The notes under the pieces were generated by a model. That model saw nothing but the letters and a program-made list of their open reading frames with translations, did not search any database and had not been told where the DNA came from. This document shows, in pieces, positions 46,683 through 55,349 of a stretch of DNA of 64,000 nt. Where the stretch lies: contig JHXJ01000001.1 in NCBI GenBank assembly GCA_000621765.1, positions 1 through 64,000 of the forward strand, given 5' to 3'. The position numbers were made by a program, and so were the translations under genes. This DNA is from Ruminococcaceae bacterium AB4001. Lineage in GTDB: Bacteria; Bacillota; Clostridia; Saccharofermentanales; Saccharofermentanaceae. Every line of letters starts with the position of its first letter. Within the stretch, counting starts at the first letter, position 1.

Positions 46683-47204
46683 ATGTTGGAAATACTGAAA
46701 ACGAGGTTTTTAGAACACAGGAATCTTCATCCGGGTCTGGAATGGTCCGAGGTGGAGCATAGGCTTTGTGAGGCTCCCGCTGCCATCGCGGTTTTGCAAA
46801 AGATGGAGGAAAGCGGCGGTGAGCCGGACACCATGGGTTATGACGTAAAGACGGGAAAACTCATTTTCTGCGACTGCGCAAAGGAATCGCCCGTCGGGCG
46901 CAGAAGCCTGTGCTATGACGAAAAGGCATTGCATGGGCGCACTAAAAACCCACCGTCAGGCAGCGCCGAACGGAAAGCGAAAGAGATTGGCGTTTCGATG
47001 ATGACGGAGGAACTCTATCGTCGACTGCAAAGTCTCGACTCATTTGATCTGAAAACGTCAAGTTGGATCGCTACACCAGATGATATCCGCAGTAAGGGCG
47101 GCGCGCTGTTCTGCGAACGCCGCTATGATACCGTGTTCACTTTTCACAACGGCGCGGATTCCTACTATTCTGTGCGCGGATTCAGAGGGTATATTCTTGT
47201 CTGA
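46683..47204 (+). CDS. DUF4256 protein
   Basis: A 173-residue cytosolic protein matching the DUF4256 family along its length: LEWSEVEHRL, GGEPDTMGYD, FCDCAKESPVGRRSLCYD, KTSSWIATPDDIR, GALFCERRYD and YYSVRGFRGYI. The function of this family is not known. I chose the ATG at 46683, with GAGGTG 6 bases upstream; the frame opens at 46602 inside the DUF1349 gene. Probably cotranscribed with it. Confidence 0.85.
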   Translation: MLEILKTRFLEHRNLHPGLEWSEVEHRLCEAPAAIAVLQKMEESGGEPDTMGYDVKTGKLIFCDCAKESPVGRRSLCYDEKALHGRTKNPPSGSAERKAKEIGVSMMTEELYRRLQSLDSFDLKTSSWIATPDDIRSKGGALFCERRYDTVFTFHNGADSYYSVRGFRGYILV

Positions 47205-47205
47205 G

Positions 47206-47293
47206 TACCGGACTCAATGATAAAAAATACTGCGATTTCTTGGACTGGAAAAGCGACAAATTCCAGTTTGTCGGCATGAACGTTGGAACATAA
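47206..47293 (+). pseudogene. C-terminal gene fragment
   Basis: A frame without start codon ends at TAA 47291-47293 and reads KKYCDFLDWKSDKFQFVGMN, a protein-like composition. It may be the end of a lost gene. The rest of 47294-47395 shows nothing. Confidence 0.35.
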
Positions 47294-47395
47294 AATCCGG
47301 AATAAGATATACCAATGTTCTTGATTACAACTGAAAGCCAAGAGGTCTCTTTTATCATCCGGGAACGGCTGACAGTGTTGAAATAAGGGAATTAA

Positions 47396-48268
47396 CTAGA
47401 ACGACGCCTTTACCTGTGCGAGGAACTTTTCCGCTATAGGCGTAAATGTCTGGTATTTGTTCCAGATCAGATACAGCTTTGTTTCCTGCTTCGGAGACAG
47501 CGGACGGAATACAAGGTCGCTTTCTTCGGAACAGTTTATCAGGTGTTCGAATGTAAGAAGGATTCCAAGACCTTCTTTCGCAAACATGGAAGCATTATAA
47601 GAAAGGCGGAATGAGCCTTCCAGGTGAAGCTCTGAGAAGCGCTCGCCGGCCCATTCAGGTATCTCGATATTCCAGCTTTGCTCTGAGCAGAAGAGCGGCT
47701 GGCCGATAAGGTCTGAGACCTTTATATTCTTTTTATTTGCCAAAGGATGGCTCTTTAACATGACCGCACCCCAGCGGTCCGATGCCGGGAACGGGAGATA
47801 TTCATACTTTTCCTTATTGGGAAGCTCGCATATCACACCGAAATCGAGTATGCCTTTGTCCAGCTTCTCGGTTACCTGCTCCGTATCACCGCTTGTTATG
47901 TGGTAGGTAAAGGACGGGTATCTGTCTTTTAGTTTCTTTATCTCGCGTGCAAGCAGGGCTATCTGATACGATTCTCCAAGCCCGAAATAAATATCGCCGC
48001 CTGTAATGTCATCAAGGGAGATGAATTCCTGCTCGATCTTATCTGCCATTGCGACAAGGTCTTCGGCACGGTCGCGGAGCAGCATGCCTTCATCGGTCAG
48101 CTTGATGGAGAAACTGTGACGGGTAAAGAGCTTTTTGCCCAGTTCGTCTTCAAGAGCTTTAAGCGCCTTTGATAAGGTCGGCTGCGTCACATGCATGAGC
48201 TCTGCAGCATGGGACATGTTCTCTTCTCTGGCAACTGCAAGAAAGTAGCGAAGGTTCTTTATCTCCAT
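47396..48268 (-). CDS. LysR-family regulator
   Basis: A 290-residue LysR protein: winged helix LRYFLAVAREENMSHAAELMHVTQPTLSKALKALE and a substrate-binding domain. I start at the ATG at 48268, with AAGGGG upstream. It is divergent from a four-gene unit (48397-51233) with a palindrome in between at the usual activator position, so it most likely controls that unit. Inducer unknown. Confidence 0.92.
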   Translation of the reverse strand: MEIKNLRYFLAVAREENMSHAAELMHVTQPTLSKALKALEDELGKKLFTRHSFSIKLTDEGMLLRDRAEDLVAMADKIEQEFISLDDITGGDIYFGLGESYQIALLAREIKKLKDRYPSFTYHITSGDTEQVTEKLDKGILDFGVICELPNKEKYEYLPFPASDRWGAVMLKSHPLANKKNIKVSDLIGQPLFCSEQSWNIEIPEWAGERFSELHLEGSFRLSYNASMFAKEGLGILLTFEHLINCSEESDLVFRPLSPKQETKLYLIWNKYQTFTPIAEKFLAQVKASF

Positions 48269-48283
48269 CAGGCACCCCTTTCT

Positions 48284-48308
48284 ATGATATTCCAATATGG
48301 CATATCAT
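48284..48308. promoter_or_regulatory. LysR-type operator (T-N11-A)
   Basis: ATGATAT-N11-ATATCAT, a perfect 7-bp inverted repeat with the exact T-N11-A form of LysR sites. Its centre (48296) is near -66 relative to the -10 element at 48350. Confidence 0.75.
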
Positions 48309-48349
48309 GATATTCATTTTATTCATTAGCGCACTTCATAGCAACCCCT

Positions 48350-48355
48350 TATACT
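48350..48355 (+). promoter_or_regulatory. -10 element of the hydrolase/reductase unit
   Basis: TATACT, 42 bases before the first gene; no recognisable -35, in keeping with activator dependence. Confidence 0.5.
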
Positions 48356-48396
48356 GATCTTGTAAGGACAAAAACAGTTTTAGCGGAGATCCGGTT

Positions 48397-48615
48397 ATGG
48401 ACTTGAAAATGATGATCGACAGTCTGTCTGAAATAGGCTTGACCGATGAACAGAAAAGAACGGCAAGAAAGCTCTATAACATGGGTCAGAATGCGGAACT
48501 TATCAGATATCTTAAGAAGTGCCGGTGCGGCCTGATCGATGAGATGCATGAGAGCCAGAGGAAAGTTGACCGGATGGATTATCTGATCCGGAAAGCAGAG
48601 AAGGAAACAGTATAA
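48397..48615 (+). CDS. Small helical protein, unknown function
   Basis: A 72-residue charged helical protein (DEQKRTARKLYNMGQ, then KKCRCGLIDEMHESQRKVD) with two Cys in a CRC motif. It is the first gene of the LysR-linked unit, 22 bases before the hydrolase. Similar short genes are found next to such hydrolase and reductase genes in Clostridia, but no function is known. The upstream sequence has only a weak ribosome binding site. Confidence 0.7.
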   Translation: MDLKMMIDSLSEIGLTDEQKRTARKLYNMGQNAELIRYLKKCRCGLIDEMHESQRKVDRMDYLIRKAEKETV

Positions 48616-48637
48616 AAAGCCACGGAGGTTTATAACG

Positions 48638-49627
48638 ATGAAAGCAGAAGATATGAAGCTGGTAACAGAGTGGGATAAGACATTTCCAAAGAGCGGGAAG
48701 GTTGATCACAGCAAAGTAACCTTTGTGAACCGTTATGGAATAACATTGGCTGCAGATATGTATATGCCGAAGGGAGCAGAAGGAAGACTTCCTGCGATTG
48801 CGGTAAGCGGACCTTTCGGTGCGGTCAAAGAACAGTGCTCAGGCCTTTATGCCCAGACCATGGCAGAGAGAGGCTTTATTACGATTGCATTTGATCCTTC
48901 TTATACCGGAGAGAGCAGCGGTGAGCCCCGATATATGGCATCTCCCGACATCAATACAGAAGATTTCATGGCTGCAGTAGATTTCCTTTCTCTCAATGAG
49001 AAAGTCGATCCTGACAGGATCGGTATCATCGGCATCTGCGGCTGGGGCGGCATGGCTCTTAATACGGCTGCATTAGATCCGCGCATTAAAGCTACGGTTG
49101 CTTCGACCATGTATGACATGACCAGAGTTAATGCCAACGGATATTTCGATTTGGAGGACTCCGAAGAGCAGCGTTATGAGAAGAAGAAGGCAATGGCAGC
49201 TCAGCGTCTGGAAGACTTAAAGAACGGTACTTATAAGCGCGCAGGAGGATGCCTGCCGCTTCCAGTTCCGGAAGATGCTCCGTTCTTCGTGAAGGATTAC
49301 AGTGAATACTATAAGGGAAGGGCATATCATGCGAGGTCCCTTAATTCCAACGAAGGATGGAATGTTACAGGCTGTGAGTCTTTTATGAATCAGCCGATCT
49401 TAAGGTACTCGAATGAGATAAGAAGTGCAGTTTTGATCATTCACGGAGAGAAAGCTCATTCCTGCTATTTCTCAAAGGATGCATATGCGAATATGACAAA
49501 GGACAGCAAGTATAAAGATAACAAGGAACTCATGATAATTCCCGGCGCAGTTCATACGGATCTGTACGACAATCTTGATGTTATTCCTTTCGATCATATC
49601 GAAGAATTCATGAGAAAATATCTATGA
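48638..49627 (+). CDS. Alpha/beta hydrolase, Cys-nucleophile type
   Basis: A 329-residue hydrolase related to dienelactone hydrolase-like and YcjY-like proteins. The nucleophile elbow is IGICGWGG (131-138), with Cys134 where most esterases have Ser. The acid is near LIIHGE, and the likely catalytic His is in PGAVHTDLYD. GGAGG precedes the start, and the stop overlaps the next gene by 4 bases. Substrate unknown. Confidence 0.88.
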   Translation: MKAEDMKLVTEWDKTFPKSGKVDHSKVTFVNRYGITLAADMYMPKGAEGRLPAIAVSGPFGAVKEQCSGLYAQTMAERGFITIAFDPSYTGESSGEPRYMASPDINTEDFMAAVDFLSLNEKVDPDRIGIIGICGWGGMALNTAALDPRIKATVASTMYDMTRVNANGYFDLEDSEEQRYEKKKAMAAQRLEDLKNGTYKRAGGCLPLPVPEDAPFFVKDYSEYYKGRAYHARSLNSNEGWNVTGCESFMNQPILRYSNEIRSAVLIIHGEKAHSCYFSKDAYANMTKDSKYKDNKELMIIPGAVHTDLYDNLDVIPFDHIEEFMRKYL

Positions 49628-50646
49628 GAATAAGAAGAATCTTTGCACTTCTTGTATTGGCATCAGTCGTGTTGGCGGCAGCATCATGCAGCACGCAGCA
49701 GAGCGCTGAGTCAGTTACTTCGGCTGTGCAGACAACGGAGACAAGCGCGTCTTCTGAGGATACAACCATGAGTGAGCAGACGAAAGCAACAACAGAACAG
49801 AGCATTGAAGCCAAAGCCGGAGCCTTTGACATGGTAAACAAAAAGGTCAGACTCAACAGCGGATATGACATGCCTATAATGGGACTCGGCACATATTCGC
49901 TCGATCACGATACCTGTGTCAATTCCGTAAAAGCACTTCTCAGGAACGGCGGAAGACTGATCGATACGGCATATATGTACGGCAATGAGGATGCGGTAGG
50001 TGAAGGCGTCAGACAGGCGATGGAAGAGTATAACATTCCGCGTGAAGAGATATTCGTCATCACCAAGATATATCCAAGCCAGTTTAACGAACCGGAAAAA
50101 GCGATAGATACGGCGCTTGAAAAGCTTGATATAGGATATATAGACATGATGCTCCTCCACCATCCGGGAGCAGGAGATATAGATGCCTACAAGGCGATGG
50201 AAAAGTATGTTGCGCAGGGAAAGATCCGCTCTTTGGGACTTTCAAACTGGTATGTGAAGGAACTTACGGATTTTCTTCCCAAGGTATCCATAACTCCGGC
50301 GCTTGTACAAAACGAGATACATCCTTACTATCAGGAACAGGATGTGGTCCCGTTCATTCAGGAAAAAGGAATCGTTGTCCAGTGCTGGTATCCTCTCGGA
50401 GGAAGAGGTCATACTTCAGAACTCCTCAATGACGGGACGATCAGCTCGATCGCAGAGGCACACGGAGTGTCTTCGGCACAGGTGATCCTGCGGTGGGATC
50501 TGCAAAGAGGAATAGTTGTGATCCCGGGTTCGAGCAATCCGGATCACATAAAGGAGAATCTCGATCTGTTCGGCTTTGAACTTTCGGATGACGAGATGGC
50601 AAGGATAAATGCTCTCGACCGGAACGAAAAGCACGACTGGTATTAA
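49624..50646 (+). CDS. Lipoprotein-anchored aldo/keto reductase
   Basis: A 340-residue protein. A lipoprotein signal (LAAASC, Cys22) and a Thr/Ser/Glu-rich linker (about 23-65) precede a complete aldo/keto reductase barrel with the catalytic tetrad Asp114, Tyr119, Lys148 and His179 (LLHHP), and a C-terminal nucleotide-binding IPGSSNPDHI. Such enzymes use NADPH, which is not normally present outside the cell, so an exported form is unusual. ATGA overlap with the hydrolase gene shows coupling. Confidence 0.88.
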   Translation: MRIRRIFALLVLASVVLAAASCSTQQSAESVTSAVQTTETSASSEDTTMSEQTKATTEQSIEAKAGAFDMVNKKVRLNSGYDMPIMGLGTYSLDHDTCVNSVKALLRNGGRLIDTAYMYGNEDAVGEGVRQAMEEYNIPREEIFVITKIYPSQFNEPEKAIDTALEKLDIGYIDMMLLHHPGAGDIDAYKAMEKYVAQGKIRSLGLSNWYVKELTDFLPKVSITPALVQNEIHPYYQEQDVVPFIQEKGIVVQCWYPLGGRGHTSELLNDGTISSIAEAHGVSSAQVILRWDLQRGIVVIPGSSNPDHIKENLDLFGFELSDDEMARINALDRNEKHDWY

Positions 50647-50660
50647 CGGGGTAAACTTAT

Positions 50661-51233
50661 ATGAGAATGAACATTGCAGCCGCTTTGACCGCAGGCACGA
50701 TCCTGGTAAGTCTGGCAGGTTGTTCTGCGGCTCCTGAATCTACACCAACTTCTGAAACGCAGATTACGACTTCGGCTGAAGAAATATCCGAAATGACGAT
50801 AGAGAAGACTACATCAACGGAAACGTCTGCAACTTCTGAAATGACCATTCAGACAGAAGAGACGACTACCGTCACGGAGGCAGAAAGATCAATGACATTA
50901 AAGATCGGAGAAAGGGAAGTTCAGGTCACCTGGGAAGATAATGCTTCAGTGGAAGACCTGAAGAAACTCGCTTCATCAGATCTGACCATAAAGATGTCGA
51001 TGTACGGCGGCTTTGAGCAGGTGGGTTCCATAGGGCAGGCTATCTCAAGAGACGATAAACAGACAACAACTGAGCCTGGTGATATCGTTCTTTATTCCGG
51101 TAATCAGATAGTGGTGTTCTATGGATCCAATTCCTGGAGCTATACAAGGCTCGGTAAGATCAACCTGACTGAAAAGGAATTAAAAGATCTCTTAGGCAAT
51201 GGTGATGTAACTATTACGCTAAGTCTTGATTAG
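50661..51233 (+). CDS. Lipoprotein with cyclophilin-like domain
   Basis: A 190-residue protein with a lipobox (SLAGC, Cys21), a Thr/Ser/Glu-rich linker to about residue 75, and a C-terminal beta-barrel like the cyclophilin-like fold proteins (LEDNAS-type start VTWEDNASVEDLKKL, MYGGFEQVG, GDIVLYSGNQIVVFYG). Members of this fold lack known prolyl isomerase activity. It is exported like the reductase and shares its linker type, so the two may act together. Last gene of the unit. Confidence 0.8.
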   Translation: MRMNIAAALTAGTILVSLAGCSAAPESTPTSETQITTSAEEISEMTIEKTTSTETSATSEMTIQTEETTTVTEAERSMTLKIGEREVQVTWEDNASVEDLKKLASSDLTIKMSMYGGFEQVGSIGQAISRDDKQTTTEPGDIVLYSGNQIVVFYGSNSWSYTRLGKINLTEKELKDLLGNGDVTITLSLD

Positions 51234-51273
51234 ATCGTATATATCAGCAATATAACGGATAAACAAAATGTCA

Positions 51274-51303
51274 ACATAAAATGGCACCTCACTAATTTTA
51301 TGT
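51274..51303. terminator. AT-rich inverted repeat after the LysR-linked unit
   Basis: ACATAAAAT (51274-51282) and ATTTTATGT (51295-51303) pair perfectly. The stem is AT-rich with no T-run after it, so it is a weak terminator at best. Confidence 0.35.
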
Positions 51304-51332
51304 CAGGGTGTGTCTGTTATTAATTACTGGTT

Positions 51333-51424
51333 CTGCAGCTCAAAAAGTTATCAAGAGAACTTAACCCGGATGGTATAATTTTCTTGTCTGAGGGAGAGAT
51401 CCCTTAGTCGAGAAAAACAACAGG
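51333..51424 (+). repeat. Promoter-leader module, copy C
   Basis: A 92-bp copy of the right-hand part of modules A and B: GCAGCTCAAAAAGTTATCAA, AGAACTTAACC, TATAAT at 51374-51379, hairpin CTGAGGG/CCCTTAG (51388-51407), TCGAGA and AACAG. The left half (guaA end and terminator) is absent. It provides the promoter and leader of the PNPOx-family gene. Confidence 0.85.
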
Positions 51425-51442
51425 ATGATGGGATAAGGATAA

Positions 51443-51862
51443 ATGGATAACAGTAGAATAGAGAGTTTTATCAGAAAACAAAATGTGGCATTTATATGCT
51501 CTGTTGATGAGACAGGGTATCCCAATGTAAAAGCGATGCTCAAGCCGAGAAAGATCGACGGGTTGCGTCAGTTCTATTTTTCGACAAACACTTCTTCTAT
51601 GAGAGTAAAACAGTATATGAATAACCCGAATGCATGTTTCTATTTCTATCATAAGGGACTGATCAAATACACGGGTGTAATGCTTAAGGGCACGATGGAA
51701 GTACTGACTGACCAAAAGACGAAAAACATGATCTGGCGCAAAGGCGACACGATGTTTTATAAGGGCGGCATAACAGATCCTGATTACTGTGTTTTGAGAT
51801 TTACTGCGGAAAGCGGAAGATACTACTGTGATCTTGAGACAGAAAGTTTTACGATAGAATAA
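51443..51862 (+). CDS. Pyridoxamine-5'-phosphate-oxidase-family protein
   Basis: A 139-residue split-barrel flavin-binding protein: VAFICSVDETGYPNVKAML, then FYFSTNTSSMRVKQYMNNPNACFYF, as in general stress protein 26-type members. These bind FMN or F420 and reduce or sense small molecules; they are not true pyridoxine oxidases. It is expressed from module C, 18 bases before the start. Confidence 0.9.
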   Translation: MDNSRIESFIRKQNVAFICSVDETGYPNVKAMLKPRKIDGLRQFYFSTNTSSMRVKQYMNNPNACFYFYHKGLIKYTGVMLKGTMEVLTDQKTKNMIWRKGDTMFYKGGITDPDYCVLRFTAESGRYYCDLETESFTIE

Positions 51863-51937
51863 TAGTAGGATTAATAATCAGAAAGTATTACTAAAGAACA
51901 ATTTAAAGAATAGTGTTTGAAGGAAGCGATTTTGATT

Positions 51938-52066
51938 ATGGGGAAAAAGAAAAGAGAACACGTAGTTTTCGATCAAATGCTAAAGCAGAAAAAGAGTATC
52001 CCTTTTTCGAAAACAATAAGTGATAGCCCGCGAAAACAGAAAACAAAACCTTTGAAGTCAAAATAA
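51938..52066 (+). CDS. Small basic protein
   Basis: A 42-residue frame, MGKKKREHVVFDQMLKQKKS at its start and 16 Lys/Arg residues overall, with AAGGAAG 11 bases upstream. Rich in Lys and without a known family. It could be a small nucleic-acid-binding protein or a chance frame; the gap 51863-52139 otherwise holds nothing. Confidence 0.4.
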   Translation: MGKKKREHVVFDQMLKQKKSIPFSKTISDSPRKQKTKPLKSK

Positions 52067-52139
52067 TCATCAGGAAAAGTGATTAAGAGAATACGGAAAT
52101 AGATTTTGGGGAAAAGGATCTGGGAAAGCGGCAGGTAAT

Positions 52140-52940
52140 ATGAAGATGACATATTTCGTTGAAGGTATACAAGGAAGCGGTAAGAGCACTCTTGTAAAGT
52201 TATTGTCGGAGAAATGTCCGGACCATAAAGTTCTTGAAGAAGGTGACTATTCTCCGGTAGAACTTGCTTGGTGCGCATATATGGGCATGGAAGACTATCG
52301 GGCCGCTTTGGAAAAGCATACTTCCCTGAGGCCGGAGATAGAAGCGAAAACCCATTTTGAAGATGATCATGCGGTTGTCTGTTATACAAAGATCCGGACT
52401 GATGACCGGAACTTTTACCAGGCAATGGAAAAATATGAGATATATAACAACCGGGTATCCTTTGAGCGGTTCAAAGACATTGTCTTAAAGCGCTACGGCA
52501 GATGGGACGGGGCACCTCTGATTACAGAATGCGCTCTATTCCAAAATATCGTGGAGGACATGATACTGTTCCGGGATATGCCGGATGAAGACATCATAGA
52601 TTTCTATAGAGATATTAAGAAAGCTATAGGCGATAAGCAGATCCAAATAGCTTATCTTAAGGCAGAAACGGATGATATCAGAAGGAATCTTGAGACAGCA
52701 CGGCAGACCCGGGTCGATGATAAAGGCAATGAGGTCTGGTTTTCGATGCTCTGTGAATATTTTAACAACAGTCCTCATGCAGTCAGAACCGGCCTTGAAG
52801 GCGAAGACGGCTTAGTCCGGCACTGGACTCACAGGCAGGACCTTGAGCTTAGGATATGTGAAGAACTGTTTTGGGACCGATGCACGGTATTGCCCTCGAA
52901 ATTATATGGGGAGAGGGATATTAGAAAGTTGTTTGGATAG
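52140..52940 (+). CDS. P-loop NTPase, kinase-like
   Basis: A 266-residue protein with Walker A GIQGSGKST (9-17) close to the N terminus and a nucleoside-kinase-like layout. No specific substrate motif is recognised; short P-loop proteins like this include kinases and antibiotic-modifying enzymes. GCAGGT precedes the start. Confidence 0.75.
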   Translation: MKMTYFVEGIQGSGKSTLVKLLSEKCPDHKVLEEGDYSPVELAWCAYMGMEDYRAALEKHTSLRPEIEAKTHFEDDHAVVCYTKIRTDDRNFYQAMEKYEIYNNRVSFERFKDIVLKRYGRWDGAPLITECALFQNIVEDMILFRDMPDEDIIDFYRDIKKAIGDKQIQIAYLKAETDDIRRNLETARQTRVDDKGNEVWFSMLCEYFNNSPHAVRTGLEGEDGLVRHWTHRQDLELRICEELFWDRCTVLPSKLYGERDIRKLFG

Positions 52941-52977
52941 TCCGGTTTATAATCAGTAACCCGTTTGGAGAGAAACA

Positions 52978-53637
52978 ATGATCAAGGCTTTGTTTGTAGA
53001 TTTTTATGGTACTGTTGTTCATGAAGATGGAGCAGTCATTAAGGTTATTACTCAGATGATCAAAGATACCGGTGACGGATCTGACACATCTGATATCGGT
53101 TCATTCTGGTGGACTGATTTCCAGACGATGTTCCTTAATTCATTTGGCATTGCTTTTGAGACTCAAAGGGATCTCGAGAGAGAATCATTGGAACATACAA
53201 TCGAAAAATTTCATTCTTCGGCGGATGCTTCAAAGTTAAGTGACATGATGTTTGAACATTGGATGAGGCCGCCGATATTTGAAGAATCCAAAGAGTTTTT
53301 CAGCAAATGTCCTATCCCGGTCTACATTGTTTCCAACATTGATACATCCGACATAATGTGCGCAATCGAATACCATGGTCTCAATCCGGCCGGCGTTTTT
53401 ACATCCGAGGATGCAAGATCATATAAACCTCGAAGGGAACTGTTTGAACTGGCACTTAGCAATACCGGGCTTATGCCTGACGAAGTTATTCACATCGGTG
53501 ATTCAATAAGCAGTGATGTTAAAGGCGCTTCTGCTCTGGGAATCGGGACTTTGTGGCTGAACAGATCCGGGAAGGCTGTTCCCGAGGGTGTTACGGACAT
53601 AAAAGATCTTCTTGACGCATTAGATTTTATCGGTTGA
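52978..53637 (+). CDS. HAD-family hydrolase
   Basis: A 219-residue phosphatase-like protein. Motif I is DFYGT (Asp8 nucleophile; the second Asp is replaced by Tyr, as in haloacid dehalogenase-type members), motif II VSNID, motif III Lys in SYKPRRELF, motif IV GDSISSD. Cap domain between. Its stop overlaps the next start by one base (TGATG), so the two are coupled. Confidence 0.9.
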   Translation: MIKALFVDFYGTVVHEDGAVIKVITQMIKDTGDGSDTSDIGSFWWTDFQTMFLNSFGIAFETQRDLERESLEHTIEKFHSSADASKLSDMMFEHWMRPPIFEESKEFFSKCPIPVYIVSNIDTSDIMCAIEYHGLNPAGVFTSEDARSYKPRRELFELALSNTGLMPDEVIHIGDSISSDVKGASALGIGTLWLNRSGKAVPEGVTDIKDLLDALDFIG

Positions 53638-54497
53638 TGAAATCTTTTATAATGAACCAAGAAGCTTTGATGCTTGACGATGAGTTATCTCAGAAGATAA
53701 TATCCGGAATTAAACAGACAATGCCCGGGAGCACAATTTCGAGTTTGTTTCATGATATAATACCACCCATGACTAACGATAAGATTTATTCACAAAAACG
53801 GAGCATCAGCTCTGCATATATTGATTCAGGATTGAAACTTGGTATAGCTCAGGCTGTTCTTATGGTTCAGGATAACCTCACAGAATGCTTTAACATGATG
53901 AATTGCGACGGTATCTATTATAGAGAACTGGGTTACTTTTGGGTGTTTACGAAGTCAAAATTCAAGTTCTTTAAGAGGCCTCATTGGCGTGAAACGATTG
54001 AAGCATCAACGTTTACCGTTCAAAATTCGGGGTTGAGAACAACCGTCAACAGCATATTTAAGGATAAGAACGGCGAAACACTTCTGGTTGCAAATCAGGA
54101 GGCTTGTGTCTTGGATATTGAGAAGCACCGCCCGGTTCCGCTTTCAAAGGTTCCGTATCCGCAGGATGGATTTCCTGAGAAAGTGTTTACTGAAGACTTT
54201 GAGAAGTTTGATGTACCTGATCAGGACTATGAAGAAGTCTACGAACAGATCATAAGATCTTCTAATATCGACATGTCTCATCATCTCAATAATATTGAAT
54301 ATATCAAGTTTGCACTAAACGTATTCTCGGAAAAACACTTGTTAAATCATGAGGTTCGCGAACTTGAAGTGCACTATACGGGAGAAAGCAAAGAGGGCCA
54401 AACTCTGAAGATCCTGAGATGCGATAAAGCTGAAGGAACCTATATCAAGATCAAAGAAAGCGATCGCAGCGTGTTTGAGATGAAGATTAGGTTTTAA
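53637..54497 (+). CDS. Acyl-ACP thioesterase (FatA/FatB-like)
   Basis: A 286-residue protein with two hotdog domains, matching acyl-ACP thioesterases, which release fatty acids from acyl carrier protein. The catalytic region reads IDMSHHLNNIEYIKF, close to the DxNxHVNNxxY pattern of the family, with the first Asn replaced by Ser. The start is the ATG overlapping the HAD stop; the TTG at 53634 is unlikely. GC is lower than in the housekeeping part. Confidence 0.85.
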   Translation: MKSFIMNQEALMLDDELSQKIISGIKQTMPGSTISSLFHDIIPPMTNDKIYSQKRSISSAYIDSGLKLGIAQAVLMVQDNLTECFNMMNCDGIYYRELGYFWVFTKSKFKFFKRPHWRETIEASTFTVQNSGLRTTVNSIFKDKNGETLLVANQEACVLDIEKHRPVPLSKVPYPQDGFPEKVFTEDFEKFDVPDQDYEEVYEQIIRSSNIDMSHHLNNIEYIKFALNVFSEKHLLNHEVRELEVHYTGESKEGQTLKILRCDKAEGTYIKIKESDRSVFEMKIRF

Positions 54498-54577
54498 AAT
54501 ATTCAGGATTATAATGATCTAGGAATGATGAATTCTTAAAGTTTGATAATTATCAGTTGTGTTTTTGAGATTGTTAT

Positions 54578-55282
54578 ATGAGAAAAGTAATAAAAATAGC
54601 CGTTCCGATATTATTACTGATTGCAGCGTTACTTGGACTGATATTCATTCCCCGCGACATCACGGTGGTTATTTATCCGCCTGATAATTCTCATAAACAT
54701 ACGATAGTTTTCGATGTTAATCCCTTATTGAAGATCAAGATTCCGTCGGTGCGTGTAACAGAACATGACATCTCTCATATAGAAAATTCACAGCGCTATC
54801 CTTTTGATGCTTATGACTATGTCAAGGAACACGACAATGATGTGTACTTCGGTCAATATAATTCGATCTTTGCATGTGTCAGAGAGATAGACGATCATAT
54901 CTACTATTACAGGATCACCGATGTGGAGAATATATACAAAATAAGTAAGACTACAGGAGAGATAACGGCTGTTCCGATGTCGGATTGTAATAACCTTAAT
55001 AATACTGATATCAGAAAAGGATTTGCCGAAGTTGATCACAACCTGCTCAAACATGTAAACATCACCACAGAAGCTTTAGCTGACAGCTATCCGGGATTCG
55101 AAGATGCAGTCAACAGCATTGACGGTGAATTCGATTGCCATTCTTCATATTACGTTGACGGCAGGATCTTCTTCATAAAGAACAATACCCTTTACGAATA
55201 CTTCCCTGAAACCGGCAAGGCCAAAAAGACCTTGTACCTCGGAAAAGGAAGCCTTGAATTGATTACCATAAACGGAAAATGA
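54578..55282 (+). CDS. Membrane-anchored protein, unknown function
   Basis: A 234-residue protein with one N-terminal membrane helix (residues 5-25, IAVPILLLIAALLGLIFI) and an outer domain of about 200 residues rich in beta-strand-like segments. No family is recognised. Low-GC codon use like its neighbours. No strong ribosome binding site is seen. Confidence 0.65.
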   Translation: MRKVIKIAVPILLLIAALLGLIFIPRDITVVIYPPDNSHKHTIVFDVNPLLKIKIPSVRVTEHDISHIENSQRYPFDAYDYVKEHDNDVYFGQYNSIFACVREIDDHIYYYRITDVENIYKISKTTGEITAVPMSDCNNLNNTDIRKGFAEVDHNLLKHVNITTEALADSYPGFEDAVNSIDGEFDCHSSYYVDGRIFFIKNNTLYEYFPETGKAKKTLYLGKGSLELITINGK

Positions 55283-55349
55283 TAATCTATAAGTGGTAAG
55301 AAAAATTAACAGTATAAAGAGTCAGCAGTGCGAAAACGAGGTATTCCTG

